A DNA stretch of 12,652 nucleotides, from NCBI GenBank assembly GCA_903837255.1, contig CAILTZ010000397.1, positions 1 to 12,652 of the forward strand, given 5' to 3'. Positions 1 to 7,716 of this stretch are shown here, in pieces. How positions within the stretch are numbered: position 1 is the stretch's first letter; each line of letters begins with the position of its first letter. The position numbers and the translations under genes were made by a program. The notes below the pieces were generated by a model. The model worked only from the letters and a program-made list of their open reading frames with translations. It had not been told where the DNA came from and did no database searches. Source of the stretch: an uncultured Pirellula sp. (GTDB lineage Bacteria > Planctomycetota > Planctomycetia > Pirellulales > Pirellulaceae).

Positions 1-287
1 ACCCCAATGGCCGCACTCTCCTCGATACTCCCTATCCCCCGAACCACCTCGATCATCCATACCGATAACACACCAATCGCGCCGGCACCTATCAACGCTG
101 CCCACGGACTTCGGCTTCCAAAACATAGAAAAGATGCAGCGATCCCAGGAAGTACCGCGTGACTCAACGCGTCGCCTATCAAACTGAGCTTGCGGAGAAC
201 CAGAAAGTTTCCGACGAGCGCACAAGCAATCCCGCAAAGGATCGAAGAAAAAATCATCCAACCATCGACTTGCCAAGCCCACCACAT
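1..287 (-). CDS. Metal ABC transporter permease, ABC-3 family (partial, N-terminal part)
   Basis: This is the first 95 codons of an inner-membrane permease of the ZnuB/MntB/TroC type, which carries zinc or manganese with a partner ATPase and binding protein. The rest runs off the left edge of the window. Seen directly: a hydrophobic start, then GNFLVLRKLSLIGDALSHAV at about residues 27-46, which is the hallmark first-helix region of this family, followed by LPGIAA. A second hydrophobic helix (about 60-75) and the segment GIGSIEESAAIGV follow. The ATG at 287 is the only plausible start, because an in-frame TAG lies four codons upstream. No strong Shine-Dalgarno is visible. The small membrane protein gene 60 nt upstream has the same orientation and may share its transcript. 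The family assignment is firm; the metal cannot be told from this fragment. Confidence 0.88.
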   Translation of the reverse strand, partial: MWWAWQVDGWMIFSSILCGIACALVGNFLVLRKLSLIGDALSHAVLPGIAASFLCFGSRSPWAALIGAGAIGVLSVWMIEVVRGIGSIEESAAIG

Positions 288-347
288 CCTAGAGGCCTAT
301 ATCCTGAAAGAATCGCACCATTCAAGCGATCAAATGCAAGGTCGACT

Positions 348-587
348 CTAACCCTTGGCACTCTCCATCTCTGAAATCTCATCGCCAAAGTCGAGCGATG
401 GCTCCGGTGGAACATCGCTGGTAACTTCCTCGTCATCCTTGGCACCCTTCTTCTTTTTCTTCTTCGGATTGGCCTTCTTGGCCTTCGCTGGACCCTTGGG
501 ACGTCCCATCAAAGCGGTAATCGTCGGCAACAAAATCACCGATGCGATAAACGCCATCCAAAGAAAGGGTAAAATTTTGAAGAGCAT
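348..587 (-). CDS. Small lysine-rich single-span membrane protein, unknown function
   Basis: This is a 79-residue protein that I do not recognise. Residues 1-27 form one hydrophobic segment (MLFKILPFLWMAFIASVILL and onward), probably a membrane anchor or uncleaved signal. Next comes a strongly basic stretch (about 29-48) with six consecutive lysines, and then an acidic tail rich in Asp and Glu. It therefore looks like a one-span protein with a charged soluble tail. It lies 60 nt upstream of the metal permease on the same strand and may be co-transcribed, but no role in metal transport can be inferred from that alone. The start has no clear Shine-Dalgarno. The ordered layout (membrane, basic, acidic) argues for a real gene; low-complexity composition and small size keep confidence moderate. 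The 199 bp between this gene and xerC showed no other gene or convincing promoter. Confidence 0.55.
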   Translation of the reverse strand: MLFKILPFLWMAFIASVILLPTITALMGRPKGPAKAKKANPKKKKKKGAKDDEEVTSDVPPEPSLDFGDEISEMESAKG

Positions 588-786
588 AATGAAGATTAAA
601 GAAAATGGACCAGAAAATTGCCCAATGGGACACCAGCAAGCCGCCAGCCAATCGGAGATCCCAAATCACCGAATAACTCCCCTATTACCTTAGTTCATGC
701 TTGGAACACGAGCAAGTCTCCAAATCGTATCATTTTCCAACAGGACCAGGAGCCGGCAAACCCGATAAACCCACGGTGGGGTAAGC

Positions 787-1695
787 ATGCATCAAGAAGT
801 CTATCAATTTTTAAGATACTTGGACGTCGAACGGAACGCTTCGGACCTGACGATTAAATCCTATCGTGAGGATTTGATCGATATGGCGGACTTTATCACC
901 GACCAAGGCCGAACGACCCGACTCCCTAGAGATATCGCTCCAAACGACCTTCGCTCCTACGTCACAGCACTGCACGAGGCAGGCTATGCAAAGTCGAGCA
1001 TCAGCCGAAAACTCGCCTCTCTGCGGAGCTTTTTCAAATTCGCTCAAAGACAGCAGCTGGTTGATAACAACCCAGCAAAACCTCTGCGGAACCCTCGCGG
1101 GACCAGGAAACTCCCCCACTTTCTTACCAACGAAGAAATTCTTTCTCTGCTAAACGCTCCCAACAAAGAATCAGAAATGGGACGACGTGACCTGGCCATC
1201 CTCGAAGTCACCTACAGCGCCGGTCTACGCGTGAGCGAACTGGTGGGAATGAATGACCGTGACATCGATTTCACCGACGGCACCATCCGGATTCGCGGAA
1301 AAGGACGCAAAGAACGTATCGGTCAACTGGGCTCCCACGCTAAAAAAGCTCTCCTCGAGTACTTTCAAATGCGACGCCCTTCTCCCAACGGCACCAAAGA
1401 ACCAGCCACCTTCCGCAACAAATTCGGTGGACGATTGACCTCCCGCAGCGTCGCCCGAATGCTCGAGAAATACATTAAGGAACGTGGACTCGACACACGA
1501 ACCAGCCCCCACACCCTGCGCCACAGCTTTGCGACCCACTTGCTCAACGGTGGGGCCGATATCCGGAGCGTCCAAGAACTCCTCGGACACAAAAGCCTTG
1601 TCACCACTCAAATCTACACTCACGTAAGCACCGCAAACATCAAGGCTGCCTACGACAAAGCACACCCCCGCGCAAAAAAAGAATCCTCCAACTGA
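787..1695 (+). CDS. xerC: Tyrosine recombinase XerC
   Basis: This is a 302-residue site-specific tyrosine recombinase. In this family the protein works with XerD at the dif site to resolve chromosome dimers before division. Residues 1-100 form the SAM-like core-binding domain (FLRYLDVERNASDLTIKSYR) and residues 110-290 the catalytic domain. The full catalytic set is visible: R148 (SAGLRVSEL), K172 (GKGRKER), H242 and R245 (SPHTLRHSFATH), H268 (LLGHKS) and nucleophile Y277 (TTQIYTHV). The motif SPHxLRHSFATH and the C-terminal AHPRAKK resemble XerC more than XerD, whose equivalents differ; this is judged from memory of the E. coli proteins. GGTGGGG lies just upstream of the ATG and can serve as ribosome-binding site. 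Length is normal. The gene converges with metF, with only 15 nt between the two stop codons. Confidence 0.93.
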   Translation: MHQEVYQFLRYLDVERNASDLTIKSYREDLIDMADFITDQGRTTRLPRDIAPNDLRSYVTALHEAGYAKSSISRKLASLRSFFKFAQRQQLVDNNPAKPLRNPRGTRKLPHFLTNEEILSLLNAPNKESEMGRRDLAILEVTYSAGLRVSELVGMNDRDIDFTDGTIRIRGKGRKERIGQLGSHAKKALLEYFQMRRPSPNGTKEPATFRNKFGGRLTSRSVARMLEKYIKERGLDTRTSPHTLRHSFATHLLNGGADIRSVQELLGHKSLVTTQIYTHVSTANIKAAYDKAHPRAKKESSN

Positions 1696-1710
1696 TCCTA
1701 CCGACCCGTC

Positions 1711-2592
1711 CTATCGCCAATCGACCGAATCGAGAACCTGCGATGTGGCCTTCGAGGAATTCAAAACATAAAAGTGGATCCCAGGGATCCCAGACTTGAG
1801 CAAATCTGCCACTTGCTTGGTCGCAAACTCTGTCCCGACATTGAATTGCCAATCGTCCTGATCGCTCTTGGATAAAGCGTCGACAAATTCCGCTGGCAAA
1901 GACGCCTTGCACATCGATGCAATCCGGCGAATACTCGCCAAACTAATCACAGGCAGGATGCCAGGTAGGATCGGTATCCGAATGCCCGCACCCTCGCAAC
2001 GATCCCTGAATCGATAGAAATCCTCGTTGTCGTAAAACAACTGCGTAACTACCACATCGGCTCCACTGTCTACCTTGCGCTTGAGATTCTCTAAATCCAC
2101 CTCCGCCGATGGCGCCTCCTGATGAACCTCGGGATAGCCGGCAACCAAAATCCCAAACTCTGGATACTCGCTGCGCAACATCGAAACCAATTCGTTCGCA
2201 TACCGCAAACCACCCTCGGTCTGCTTGAACTCCGTCTCTCCCTTGGGCGGATCCCCTCGCAAAGCGACGATGTAATCGACTCCTATGGACTTGGCATTTT
2301 CGAGATAGGACCTAAGCTGATCGATCGTCGATCCCACGCAGGTAAGGTGAGATGCGACGCGCAATTTGTACTGTTGCTTGAGCATCTTCAGCACGCCGAG
2401 CGTACGGTCTGTCGTCGAACCACCCGCTCCGTAGGTGCAGGTAAAAAAGTCCGGCGAGAACCGCTGCAACTCCTCAACCGTCTGCATCAAACCCGGGAGC
2501 AACTCCTCCTTCTTGGGAGGAAAAAGCTCAAAAGACAACCCTCGCGACCCATTTTGCAATCGCTCGCCACTAAAGTAATCGCCTAACTTCAT
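1711..2592 (-). CDS. metF: Methylenetetrahydrofolate reductase
   Basis: This encodes a 293-residue cytoplasmic flavoenzyme that reduces 5,10-methylene-THF to 5-methyl-THF, the methyl donor for methionine synthesis. The length matches bacterial MetF. The catalytic glutamate of the SFELFPPK motif is E22, the TCTYGAGGST motif is at 51-60, and ALRGDPP supplies D114, which corresponds to the Asp that contacts the FAD/substrate in E. coli MetF. QLFYD (184-188) and the C-terminal GIHFYVLN (271-278) are also typical. The reading frame is open for a further 117 codons upstream, but the family begins at MKLGDYFSGE, so the ATG at 2592 is chosen. The upstream extension overlaps the divergent DJ-1 gene and has no family character. 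The 141 bp between this start and the divergent gene must hold both promoters; none was certain. Confidence 0.95.
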   Translation of the reverse strand: MKLGDYFSGERLQNGSRGLSFELFPPKKEELLPGLMQTVEELQRFSPDFFTCTYGAGGSTTDRTLGVLKMLKQQYKLRVASHLTCVGSTIDQLRSYLENAKSIGVDYIVALRGDPPKGETEFKQTEGGLRYANELVSMLRSEYPEFGILVAGYPEVHQEAPSAEVDLENLKRKVDSGADVVVTQLFYDNEDFYRFRDRCEGAGIRIPILPGILPVISLASIRRIASMCKASLPAEFVDALSKSDQDDWQFNVGTEFATKQVADLLKSGIPGIHFYVLNSSKATSQVLDSVDWR

Positions 2593-2733
2593 CGAGCTAC
2601 CTATGCTCCGTGTAACGCCAACAACCAATTCGAAAATGCAAGGACCGAATCCCCAAAGCCATCGGGCCTGGGACTTGCCGCGAATCCCAGCTAAGATACT
2701 TGCAAACTCCTCCTTTGGGAAACCCCTGCGATC

Positions 2734-3276
2734 ATGACCGATAAAAAACTCTCCGGTAAACGCGTTTTGGCCTTCGTTGGCGATATTTATGAAGACTTGG
2801 AACTTTGGTACCCCAAACTCCGCTTGATCGAAGAAGGCGCCCAGGTCGTCATCGCTGGCGAGGATGCGAACCGGCTCTACGCGGGGAAAAATGGCTATCC
2901 ATGCATCTCCGATGCCGCAATTGCCGATGTCCACGAAAACCAATTCGATGCGGTCTTACTCCCAGGCGGCTTCATGCCCGACCGCTTAAGACGCCTGGAT
3001 GCAGTAAAAAAATTGATTCGAGAATTCGCTGACTCCGACAAATGTGTCGCTGCCATCTGCCATGGTGGCTGGCTGGCAATCTCGGCCGGTATCTACCGCG
3101 GCGTGAAAACGACCGGTTCCCCGGGCATCAAAGATGATCTGGAAAATGCCGGCGCGATCTGGGTCGATGCTCCCGTCGTTATCGACCGAAACTTTGTCTC
3201 TAGCCGCAAACCAGACGACCTGCCTTGGTTCGCCAAAGCCATGGTCGATGTGATCGCCGCACAACCTCTGCGCTGA
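2734..3276 (+). CDS. DJ-1/PfpI family protein
   Basis: This is a 180-residue single-domain protein of the class I glutamine amidotransferase-like DJ-1/PfpI superfamily. Members act as deglycases/glyoxalases, chaperones or peptidases, so the exact activity here is open. The nucleophile elbow AAICHGGW gives C109 with the adjacent H110. The N-terminal acidic residue that tunes the cysteine is E20, in the segment YEDLELWYPKLRLIEEG, which aligns well with PfpI. LLPGGFMPD (75-83) is the usual oxyanion-side glycine motif. The length is slightly above the roughly 166-residue PfpI, with the extra residues at both ends. It heads a plus-strand run: the phosphoesterase starts 34 nt later and the prenyltransferase 43 nt after that, so co-transcription is likely. 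A poor GGGA element lies about 13 nt before the ATG. Confidence 0.9.
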   Translation: MTDKKLSGKRVLAFVGDIYEDLELWYPKLRLIEEGAQVVIAGEDANRLYAGKNGYPCISDAAIADVHENQFDAVLLPGGFMPDRLRRLDAVKKLIREFADSDKCVAAICHGGWLAISAGIYRGVKTTGSPGIKDDLENAGAIWVDAPVVIDRNFVSSRKPDDLPWFAKAMVDVIAAQPLR

Positions 3277-3310
3277 TTGCTATGTTTGTCCCTCAGCCAA
3301 ATCGACCGAT

Positions 3311-4138
3311 ATGACCGTACCGATCCGGATCCTCCAAATCGGTGATACTCACTGGGCCAGAGAACCTATCGCCCCTGGAATCGATTCTCTGGCCCGCTTC
3401 GATTCGCTCTGCGACTGGATCGCATCGATCAAGGATCCAATCGACTTCATCATGCACACTGGCGACTGGGTCCACCGTGGACAACTCGCCAACGACTCAG
3501 GGCATTCCACTCGCTGTGCATGGAAGCGTCTAAGCCTTCTCGGTATCCCAGTCCTCACGGCTGTCGGGAATCATGATCATCGCCATGCACTTCGCGAATG
3601 CTTGACGGAATCGCTCCCAAAGGACTGGAAACTGCACGCCTTGGACTCCGACCTCGAACGTCTCGCCTACTGGTTCACTCTAGCCAATGAGTCGTTTCTG
3701 GTCCTCGACGCTCGAGCCTCCCAACAAATCGATCCCCGCGGTGAGATCTGCCCTCGACAACTCGCTGCCCTAGAGGAACTCCTGGCCGACACAAGTCGTA
3801 CCTGGACGGTCTTCATGCATTATCCACCGATCAATCTCGATTGCGACTGGATCGATCGAACCATGCTAATCGAAAATGGCGAGCATCTCCACGCGCTACT
3901 CGCATCCCATGCCAACCGCATCCGCGGCGTCTTTTTCGGGCATATCCACAGACCAGTGTGCTGCATGAAACAGTCTGTCTTGTACGCCAGCACCGGCAGT
4001 GCAACGATGCACTTTCCGAATTTGCCTGGGGATGCTCAAGCCCTCATGCAGAGCGATCCCATCGCATTTGCCAATTATATCTCGATCAGCCAACTCGGAG
4101 CCTTGGTCAAAACTCAATGGACCATGCTCTCAAAATGA
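3311..4138 (+). CDS. Calcineurin-like metallophosphoesterase (CpdA/class III phosphodiesterase type)
   Basis: This is a 275-residue cytoplasmic metallophosphoesterase. All five metal-binding blocks are present in order: GDTHW (D12, H14), GDWVH (D52), GNHDH (N87, H88), FMHYPP (H170) and GHIHRP (H211, H213). The block from H170 to H213, with an ENGEHLHALLASH stretch between, resembles the cyclic-nucleotide phosphodiesterase CpdA group, so 3',5'-cAMP or another phosphodiester is a plausible substrate. The superfamily is broad, however, and the substrate is not proven. There is no signal peptide or membrane segment. The ATG at 3311 lacks a clear Shine-Dalgarno. It sits between the DJ-1-like gene and the UbiA gene with short gaps, as the middle gene of a likely three-gene transcript. 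Confidence 0.9.
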   Translation: MTVPIRILQIGDTHWAREPIAPGIDSLARFDSLCDWIASIKDPIDFIMHTGDWVHRGQLANDSGHSTRCAWKRLSLLGIPVLTAVGNHDHRHALRECLTESLPKDWKLHALDSDLERLAYWFTLANESFLVLDARASQQIDPRGEICPRQLAALEELLADTSRTWTVFMHYPPINLDCDWIDRTMLIENGEHLHALLASHANRIRGVFFGHIHRPVCCMKQSVLYASTGSATMHFPNLPGDAQALMQSDPIAFANYISISQLGALVKTQWTMLSK

Positions 4139-4181
4139 AAATCAATCCTCCCCTGTAGCCTCGACAACCAAAGCCTTGACC

Positions 4182-5162
4182 ATGACAAAAGCCAACCTCC
4201 GAGACTGGGCCCAGTTGGTTCGAGTACCAAATACCTTTACAGCCGCCGCAGATCCCCTCGCAGGGATGTGCATCGGTACGGCTCTTGGCTCTTTCCTATC
4301 CCACCCACTTCCCGGCCTGCTGGCCTCCCTCGGCTCGATCTTGCTCTACTGGGGCGGAATGGTCCTAAACGATGTGTTCGACCTGGCCGAAGACCAAGCA
4401 AACCAACGCCCAGGCCCGATCGCTCGCGGCGCAATCGGCTTAGGCCAAGCCAAACTTATCGGCTCGGCGATGCTCGGAGCCGGCTTGGCTCTGGCATGCT
4501 GTGCAGCTTACATGATCCATCGCTCGCTGACATCGCCTGCGTTGACTCAGACGGCAATCATCGGATCGCTATTGATCTTTGCCATCATCGGCTACGATGG
4601 ACCTCTCAAGAAAACGCCCTTAGCTCCGCTGCTGATGGGTTTGTGCAGGGCTCTGAACCTCTGCTTGGGTTTGGCGATCAGCTGCGGTTCGCACCTATCC
4701 AACCTACCCACACACATCTGGCTCTATCCTCTGGCTTACTGCTTGTACGTGATGGGCTTTACGATCGCCGCAAGAAAAGAATTCCTCAGCCAACAGTCGC
4801 GGCCTCGACTTTGGCTGGGCTGGCTCACATGCCTAGCCGGAATCCTCTTGCTTGCTTGGACCATATGGCGATTCCCTAGCCCCGCATTGATCAGGATCAT
4901 CGAACGACGAGGGGCTTGGTCGCAATGGTTCTTCCCAAGCATCATGCTTGCGCTATCGCTTCCGGTTTTTCGCCGTGCCTACAACGCGATCCGCTCGCTG
5001 CGAGGACCTGATCTTGGATTGGCTATCCGTACGGCCATCATCAACTTGATCTTCATCGACGCGACTCTTGCCCTGATCTTCGCAGGCCCATGGGCAGGCC
5101 TCCTAATCGCCGTCCTCGTCGTTCCGACGATCTTCCTTGCCCGCTTTTTTCGCGCCACCTAA
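4182..5162 (+). CDS. UbiA-family membrane prenyltransferase, EboC-like
   Basis: This is a 326-residue polytopic membrane protein with roughly eight to nine hydrophobic segments. The UbiA superfamily transfers prenyl chains to aromatic or other acceptors in quinone, tocopherol, heme or lipid pathways. The first aspartate-rich motif is clear: NDVFDLAED (N63, D64, D67, D71), followed by RPGPIARG. The second canonical DxxxD is not obvious: the matching region reads YDGPLKKTPL (138-147) with CRALN (155-159). The opening RVPNTFTAAADPLAG and the later ARKEF (197-201) recall UbiA-like proteins of the ebo cluster (EboC). No other ebo-type gene lies in the window, so the acceptor is unknown. The frame is open upstream to 3999, but the family-like sequence starts at the ATG at 4182, after the phosphoesterase stop. 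TTG at 4176 is an alternative start. Confidence 0.86.
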   Translation: MTKANLRDWAQLVRVPNTFTAAADPLAGMCIGTALGSFLSHPLPGLLASLGSILLYWGGMVLNDVFDLAEDQANQRPGPIARGAIGLGQAKLIGSAMLGAGLALACCAAYMIHRSLTSPALTQTAIIGSLLIFAIIGYDGPLKKTPLAPLLMGLCRALNLCLGLAISCGSHLSNLPTHIWLYPLAYCLYVMGFTIAARKEFLSQQSRPRLWLGWLTCLAGILLLAWTIWRFPSPALIRIIERRGAWSQWFFPSIMLALSLPVFRRAYNAIRSLRGPDLGLAIRTAIINLIFIDATLALIFAGPWAGLLIAVLVVPTIFLARFFRAT

Positions 5163-5357
5163 TCGCACTGCAGGTCCTGCTGGTCGTATCGATTCTCCAG
5201 CACGAGGTTTTATTTCTAATTTCCAACACCCCAAAGGCCGATCCCTCAGTCTCCGCATGAGGTGGACTGGGATAGAACTTCCCCTGATTGGCTTTACGGA
5301 TGCCTGATACTCCCCCCTCGATCCGAAAGGCAGACGATTCATGTCCATCGAATTGAC

Positions 5358-5377
5358 AAATACCCTCATGGGTATTT
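5358..5377. terminator. Candidate bidirectional intrinsic terminator between convergent genes
   Basis: An exact 8-bp inverted repeat, AAATACCC (5358-5365) and GGGTATTT (5370-5377), surrounds a 4-nt loop TCAT. The A run before it and T run after it give a U-tract in both directions. It sits in the 288-bp gap between the stop of the prenyltransferase (+) and that of the ABC ATPase (-), where a shared terminator is expected. Only three G-C pairs make the stem weak. A second, weaker hairpin, TGCTGG (5178-5183) with CCAGCA (5197-5202), lies close behind the prenyltransferase stop and is followed by GTTTTATTT. No convincing gene was found in 5163-5450. Confidence 0.45.
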
Positions 5378-5450
5378 TGTTCGTTGGAATCTGGCTTCTT
5401 GTTGGTCATATCATGACGATAGACCACCCTTGAAATCACTGCTCGATAAT

Positions 5451-6497
5451 TTATCGCTCAAGCCAAATCGGATTCCATTGTTTTAGCTCAACGACCGACC
5501 CGATGGACAACGGCGCGGTACTCAACTGAGCGGCCTCCTGCCAGACAACCAAGATCAGCTCTTGGCCTACTTGAACCTCCCACCATTGACTCGACTCGAC
5601 CTGCCGCATCGATACCAATCGCCCAACGATTCGCACCCGATCCTCCAAGGCCTCGAAGACTTCATCGAATCTCTCGTCGCTACAATTGCAAGAAACAACT
5701 TGCCAATCAGCAGGTCGAAGCCCTACGACACTAGCCCTTTCAGGCACCTCAATCCACTGCACTGTCGGCCTTCCTAGCAGTTCCGCAACCGCTCGACTCG
5801 CTGGCCTGCGATACACCGTTTGTGGAGCCGCTGTCTGAAGTACCTTGCAATCACCAATCACGCTCAGGCGATCTGAAATTTCACAAGCCTCCAGGGAATC
5901 GTGCGTTACATAAATACACGTCACTCCTCGCTGCTGCTGCCACCGCCTAAGCAATTTTCGAATGGGACTCCGCATGGACTCCTGCAGATGTGCAAGGGGC
6001 TCGTCCATCAATAACAACGGTCGCTGACTGAGCAAGGCTCGGACGATTGCAAGCCTCTGCAACTGCCCACCGGAGAGTTCACTGGGCTTTTGCAACAATA
6101 CCCCACGAAGCCCAAATTGCCCAACCAACTCCTCACGCAAACCCTCCGAAGCCTGACTCGATAACTCTTCTGCAAGTCGCAAATTGTTCGCTACGCTGAG
6201 ATGATCATAGGTCGCCGCAGTCTGCCCCACCAGCGCGACCCCTCTGCGATGAGTGTCATACCCTGTCGCCTCCTTACCATCGAGCCAAACACTACCTGCC
6301 CTAGGTTGCTGCAAACCAGCAATCAACCGAAGTAGCGTCGTCTTACCCGATCCACTCGCTCCGAGAACAGTATGAAACTCACCTCGATAAACCCCCCAAT
6401 CCAATCTCTCAAAGACCGATACCCCTCGATAGTCGAAATACAACTGCCTTAGTTCTACGGCCAAACTAGTCTGAGTTTGCGCTTCCGTGGAGAACAT
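5451..6497 (-). CDS. ABC transporter ATP-binding protein, MalK/CysA-type with C-terminal TOBE-like region
   Basis: This is a 348-residue ATPase subunit, expected on the inner face of the membrane. Numbered from the ATG, residues 10-240 form the nucleotide-binding domain: Walker A GASGSGKT (46-53), Q-loop VGQTAATYDH, signature LSGGQ (141-145), Walker B LLLMDE ending at E166, and the switch histidine in YVTHD (H199). The linker PQTVYRRPASRAVAELLGRP and the tail to residue 348 match the regulatory/TOBE part of importers of the maltose, sulfate, molybdate or iron(III) type. The D-loop reads AHLQ instead of the usual SNLD. No permease or binding protein lies nearby, so the substrate is unknown. 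The ATG at 6497 is preferred over a TTG two codons earlier. It starts 16 nt after the peptidase stop, implying an operon. Confidence 0.9.
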   Translation of the reverse strand: MFSTEAQTQTSLAVELRQLYFDYRGVSVFERLDWGVYRGEFHTVLGASGSGKTTLLRLIAGLQQPRAGSVWLDGKEATGYDTHRRGVALVGQTAATYDHLSVANNLRLAEELSSQASEGLREELVGQFGLRGVLLQKPSELSGGQLQRLAIVRALLSQRPLLLMDEPLAHLQESMRSPIRKLLRRWQQQRGVTCIYVTHDSLEACEISDRLSVIGDCKVLQTAAPQTVYRRPASRAVAELLGRPTVQWIEVPERASVVGLRPADWQVVSCNCSDERFDEVFEALEDRVRIVGRLVSMRQVESSQWWEVQVGQELILVVWQEAAQLSTAPLSIGSVVELKQWNPIWLER

Positions 6498-6513
6498 GAC
6501 CAAGCACCGCTCT

Positions 6514-7575
6514 CTATGGCTTCTGCCGGAGCAACCAAGTCATCACAACCGCAGCCACTTTGGTGATCGAATCCCCAGAACACTTGTCTGGAGTATCGGC
6601 CATCGTGTGCCAATAACTCTTCGACCGCGATGCAACCGTCGGATAATCAAAGTCGATGATGTCGATCGTCGGTACCTTGGCAATCTCATTCAAAGGCAAA
6701 TGATCGTCCCGGATCGCATGCAAGACGCGTGGGCTGAACTCTCTGAGACCAAGCTCCTTGGCTACTGCCCACACATCCTTGGCAAGCCCCGGTGCGTGCT
6801 TGAAACTCACCTCATCCCACGATAATTGCAAATCCTTGTCGCCAATCATGTCCATCAAGATTCCTGCACGATAAGTTGACTCTGATCCTCCTGCCGCAAT
6901 CTGCTCAGCAAAATAAGTTGATCCGACAAAGTAATCACCCAGCGTTACCCCGTTGGCGGCGTTGTACACCAACTCCTCTGCGTCGAAAAAAACGAAATCA
7001 ACACCAACCTTCAGATCCATCTTTGAAACAGCGTGCCCAAGCTCCATCAGAAGCGCTGTACTACTGCCCCCATCATTAGCACCAAGAAACAATCCGCGAG
7101 GATTCTTGGGGTCCTGATCCGGAAAAGGCCTAGTGTCGTAGTGCGAACAAAGCAGCACCCGCTGCTTGATCTCAGGCTTCCAACGCACAATCAAATTCCT
7201 AACCTCGACCGGCTCGGCGGTCATCGGATGCTTGTGCATAAAGGCCTGCCACTCGACCTTGCCACCCAATCCCTGAAAATGCTCTTCGAGCAAACGCTGC
7301 TGCTGCTCCATCCCCGGCGTTCCAGTCGTCCTTGAACCTAGCTTGCATAGCTTGTCCAAATAGCTCATCGCACGCTTGGAATCCAACGGGGCAGGGGGCA
7401 TCCAACCCCTAGTTGTCACCTGATCATTAGCCGCCAACCCAGCCGGCTCAGCCCTAGCCGCCGAGGGTGAACCACCGCCAGTTTCTACATCGCTAGGGAG
7501 ACAACCTCCTAGCATCACAAACATCACCGCCGAAACTATTCCGACCGATTTTCGACGCAAAATGCACCCCAGCAT
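6514..7575 (-). CDS. M28-family zinc peptidase, glutaminyl-cyclase-like, lipoprotein
   Basis: This is a 353-residue exported protein. The N-terminus (MLGCILRRKS, hydrophobic core, lipobox LGGC with C25) is a lipoprotein signal, so it should be anchored in a membrane facing the periplasm. The M28 metal-site motifs follow: SHYDTRP (H145, D147), GANDGGSS (D168), FFDAEE (E200, E201), a DMIGD segment (about 242-246) and RDDHLPL (H292). The end YWHTMADTPDKC (H323) matches glutaminyl-peptide cyclotransferases, whose pattern DDHxPF...WHTMDD is very similar. It may be an aminopeptidase or a pyroglutamate-forming cyclase; sequence alone does not decide. The frame extends to 7632 (MMVGRNG...), giving 372 residues with a second hydrophobic stretch. 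The ATG at 7575 is preferred because it gives a normal-length lipoprotein signal, but neither start has a strong Shine-Dalgarno. It is the first gene of a pair with the ABC ATPase. Confidence 0.88.
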   Translation of the reverse strand: MLGCILRRKSVGIVSAVMFVMLGGCLPSDVETGGGSPSAARAEPAGLAANDQVTTRGWMPPAPLDSKRAMSYLDKLCKLGSRTTGTPGMEQQQRLLEEHFQGLGGKVEWQAFMHKHPMTAEPVEVRNLIVRWKPEIKQRVLLCSHYDTRPFPDQDPKNPRGLFLGANDGGSSTALLMELGHAVSKMDLKVGVDFVFFDAEELVYNAANGVTLGDYFVGSTYFAEQIAAGGSESTYRAGILMDMIGDKDLQLSWDEVSFKHAPGLAKDVWAVAKELGLREFSPRVLHAIRDDHLPLNEIAKVPTIDIIDFDYPTVASRSKSYWHTMADTPDKCSGDSITKVAAVVMTWLLRQKP

Positions 7576-7675
7576 AAGGGTTGTTATAGAAGCAAGAATC
7601 CCACAGCACGAACCGTTCCGTCCAACCATCATTGTTTGGATCAGGCGCTTCGTGTCAATTAGGGATACCCCCGGT

Positions 7676-7704
7676 TTGGCACGCTTGTTGCTCTACTTTA
7701 TCGA
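7676..7704 (+). promoter_or_regulatory. Possible sigma70-like promoter for hsp20
   Basis: TTGGCA (7676-7681) is followed after exactly 17 bp by TATCGA (7699-7704). The -35 is good and the -10 poor. If used, transcription would start near 7711 and give a leader of about 77 nt, which would include the helices described at 7717-7781. No CIRCE element (the TTAGCACTC/GAGTGCTAA palindrome) was seen upstream of this heat-shock gene. A second TTGACA at 7729-7734 has no matching -10. Confidence 0.25.
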
Positions 7705-7716
7705 TGATCAAAACAA

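Noticed and set aside
433..669. Alternative minus-strand frame over the small lysine-rich gene, and a possible slip at G AAA AAG in its lysine run
   Set aside because: The frame of the 79-residue protein has the more natural membrane/basic/acidic layout. A -1 slip would only add a few residues before a stop, with no stimulatory structure seen.
701..733. TTGGAA and TATCAT as a promoter for xerC
   Set aside because: The spacing is 21 bp, too long for a normal sigma70 promoter.
1780..1800. Tandem GGATCCCAG-like repeat near the metF 3' end
   Set aside because: It is fully explained by the metF codons for Gly-Ile-Pro-Gly-Ile and is inside the conserved C-terminal region.
2593..2943. N-terminal extension of the metF frame by 117 codons
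   Set aside because: It overlaps the divergent DJ-1 gene, has no MetF-like sequence, and the family starts at MKLGDYFSGE (2592).
3999..4181. N-terminal extension of the UbiA frame
   Set aside because: It lies inside the phosphoesterase gene in another frame; UbiA-like sequence and hydrophobic segments begin only after 4182.
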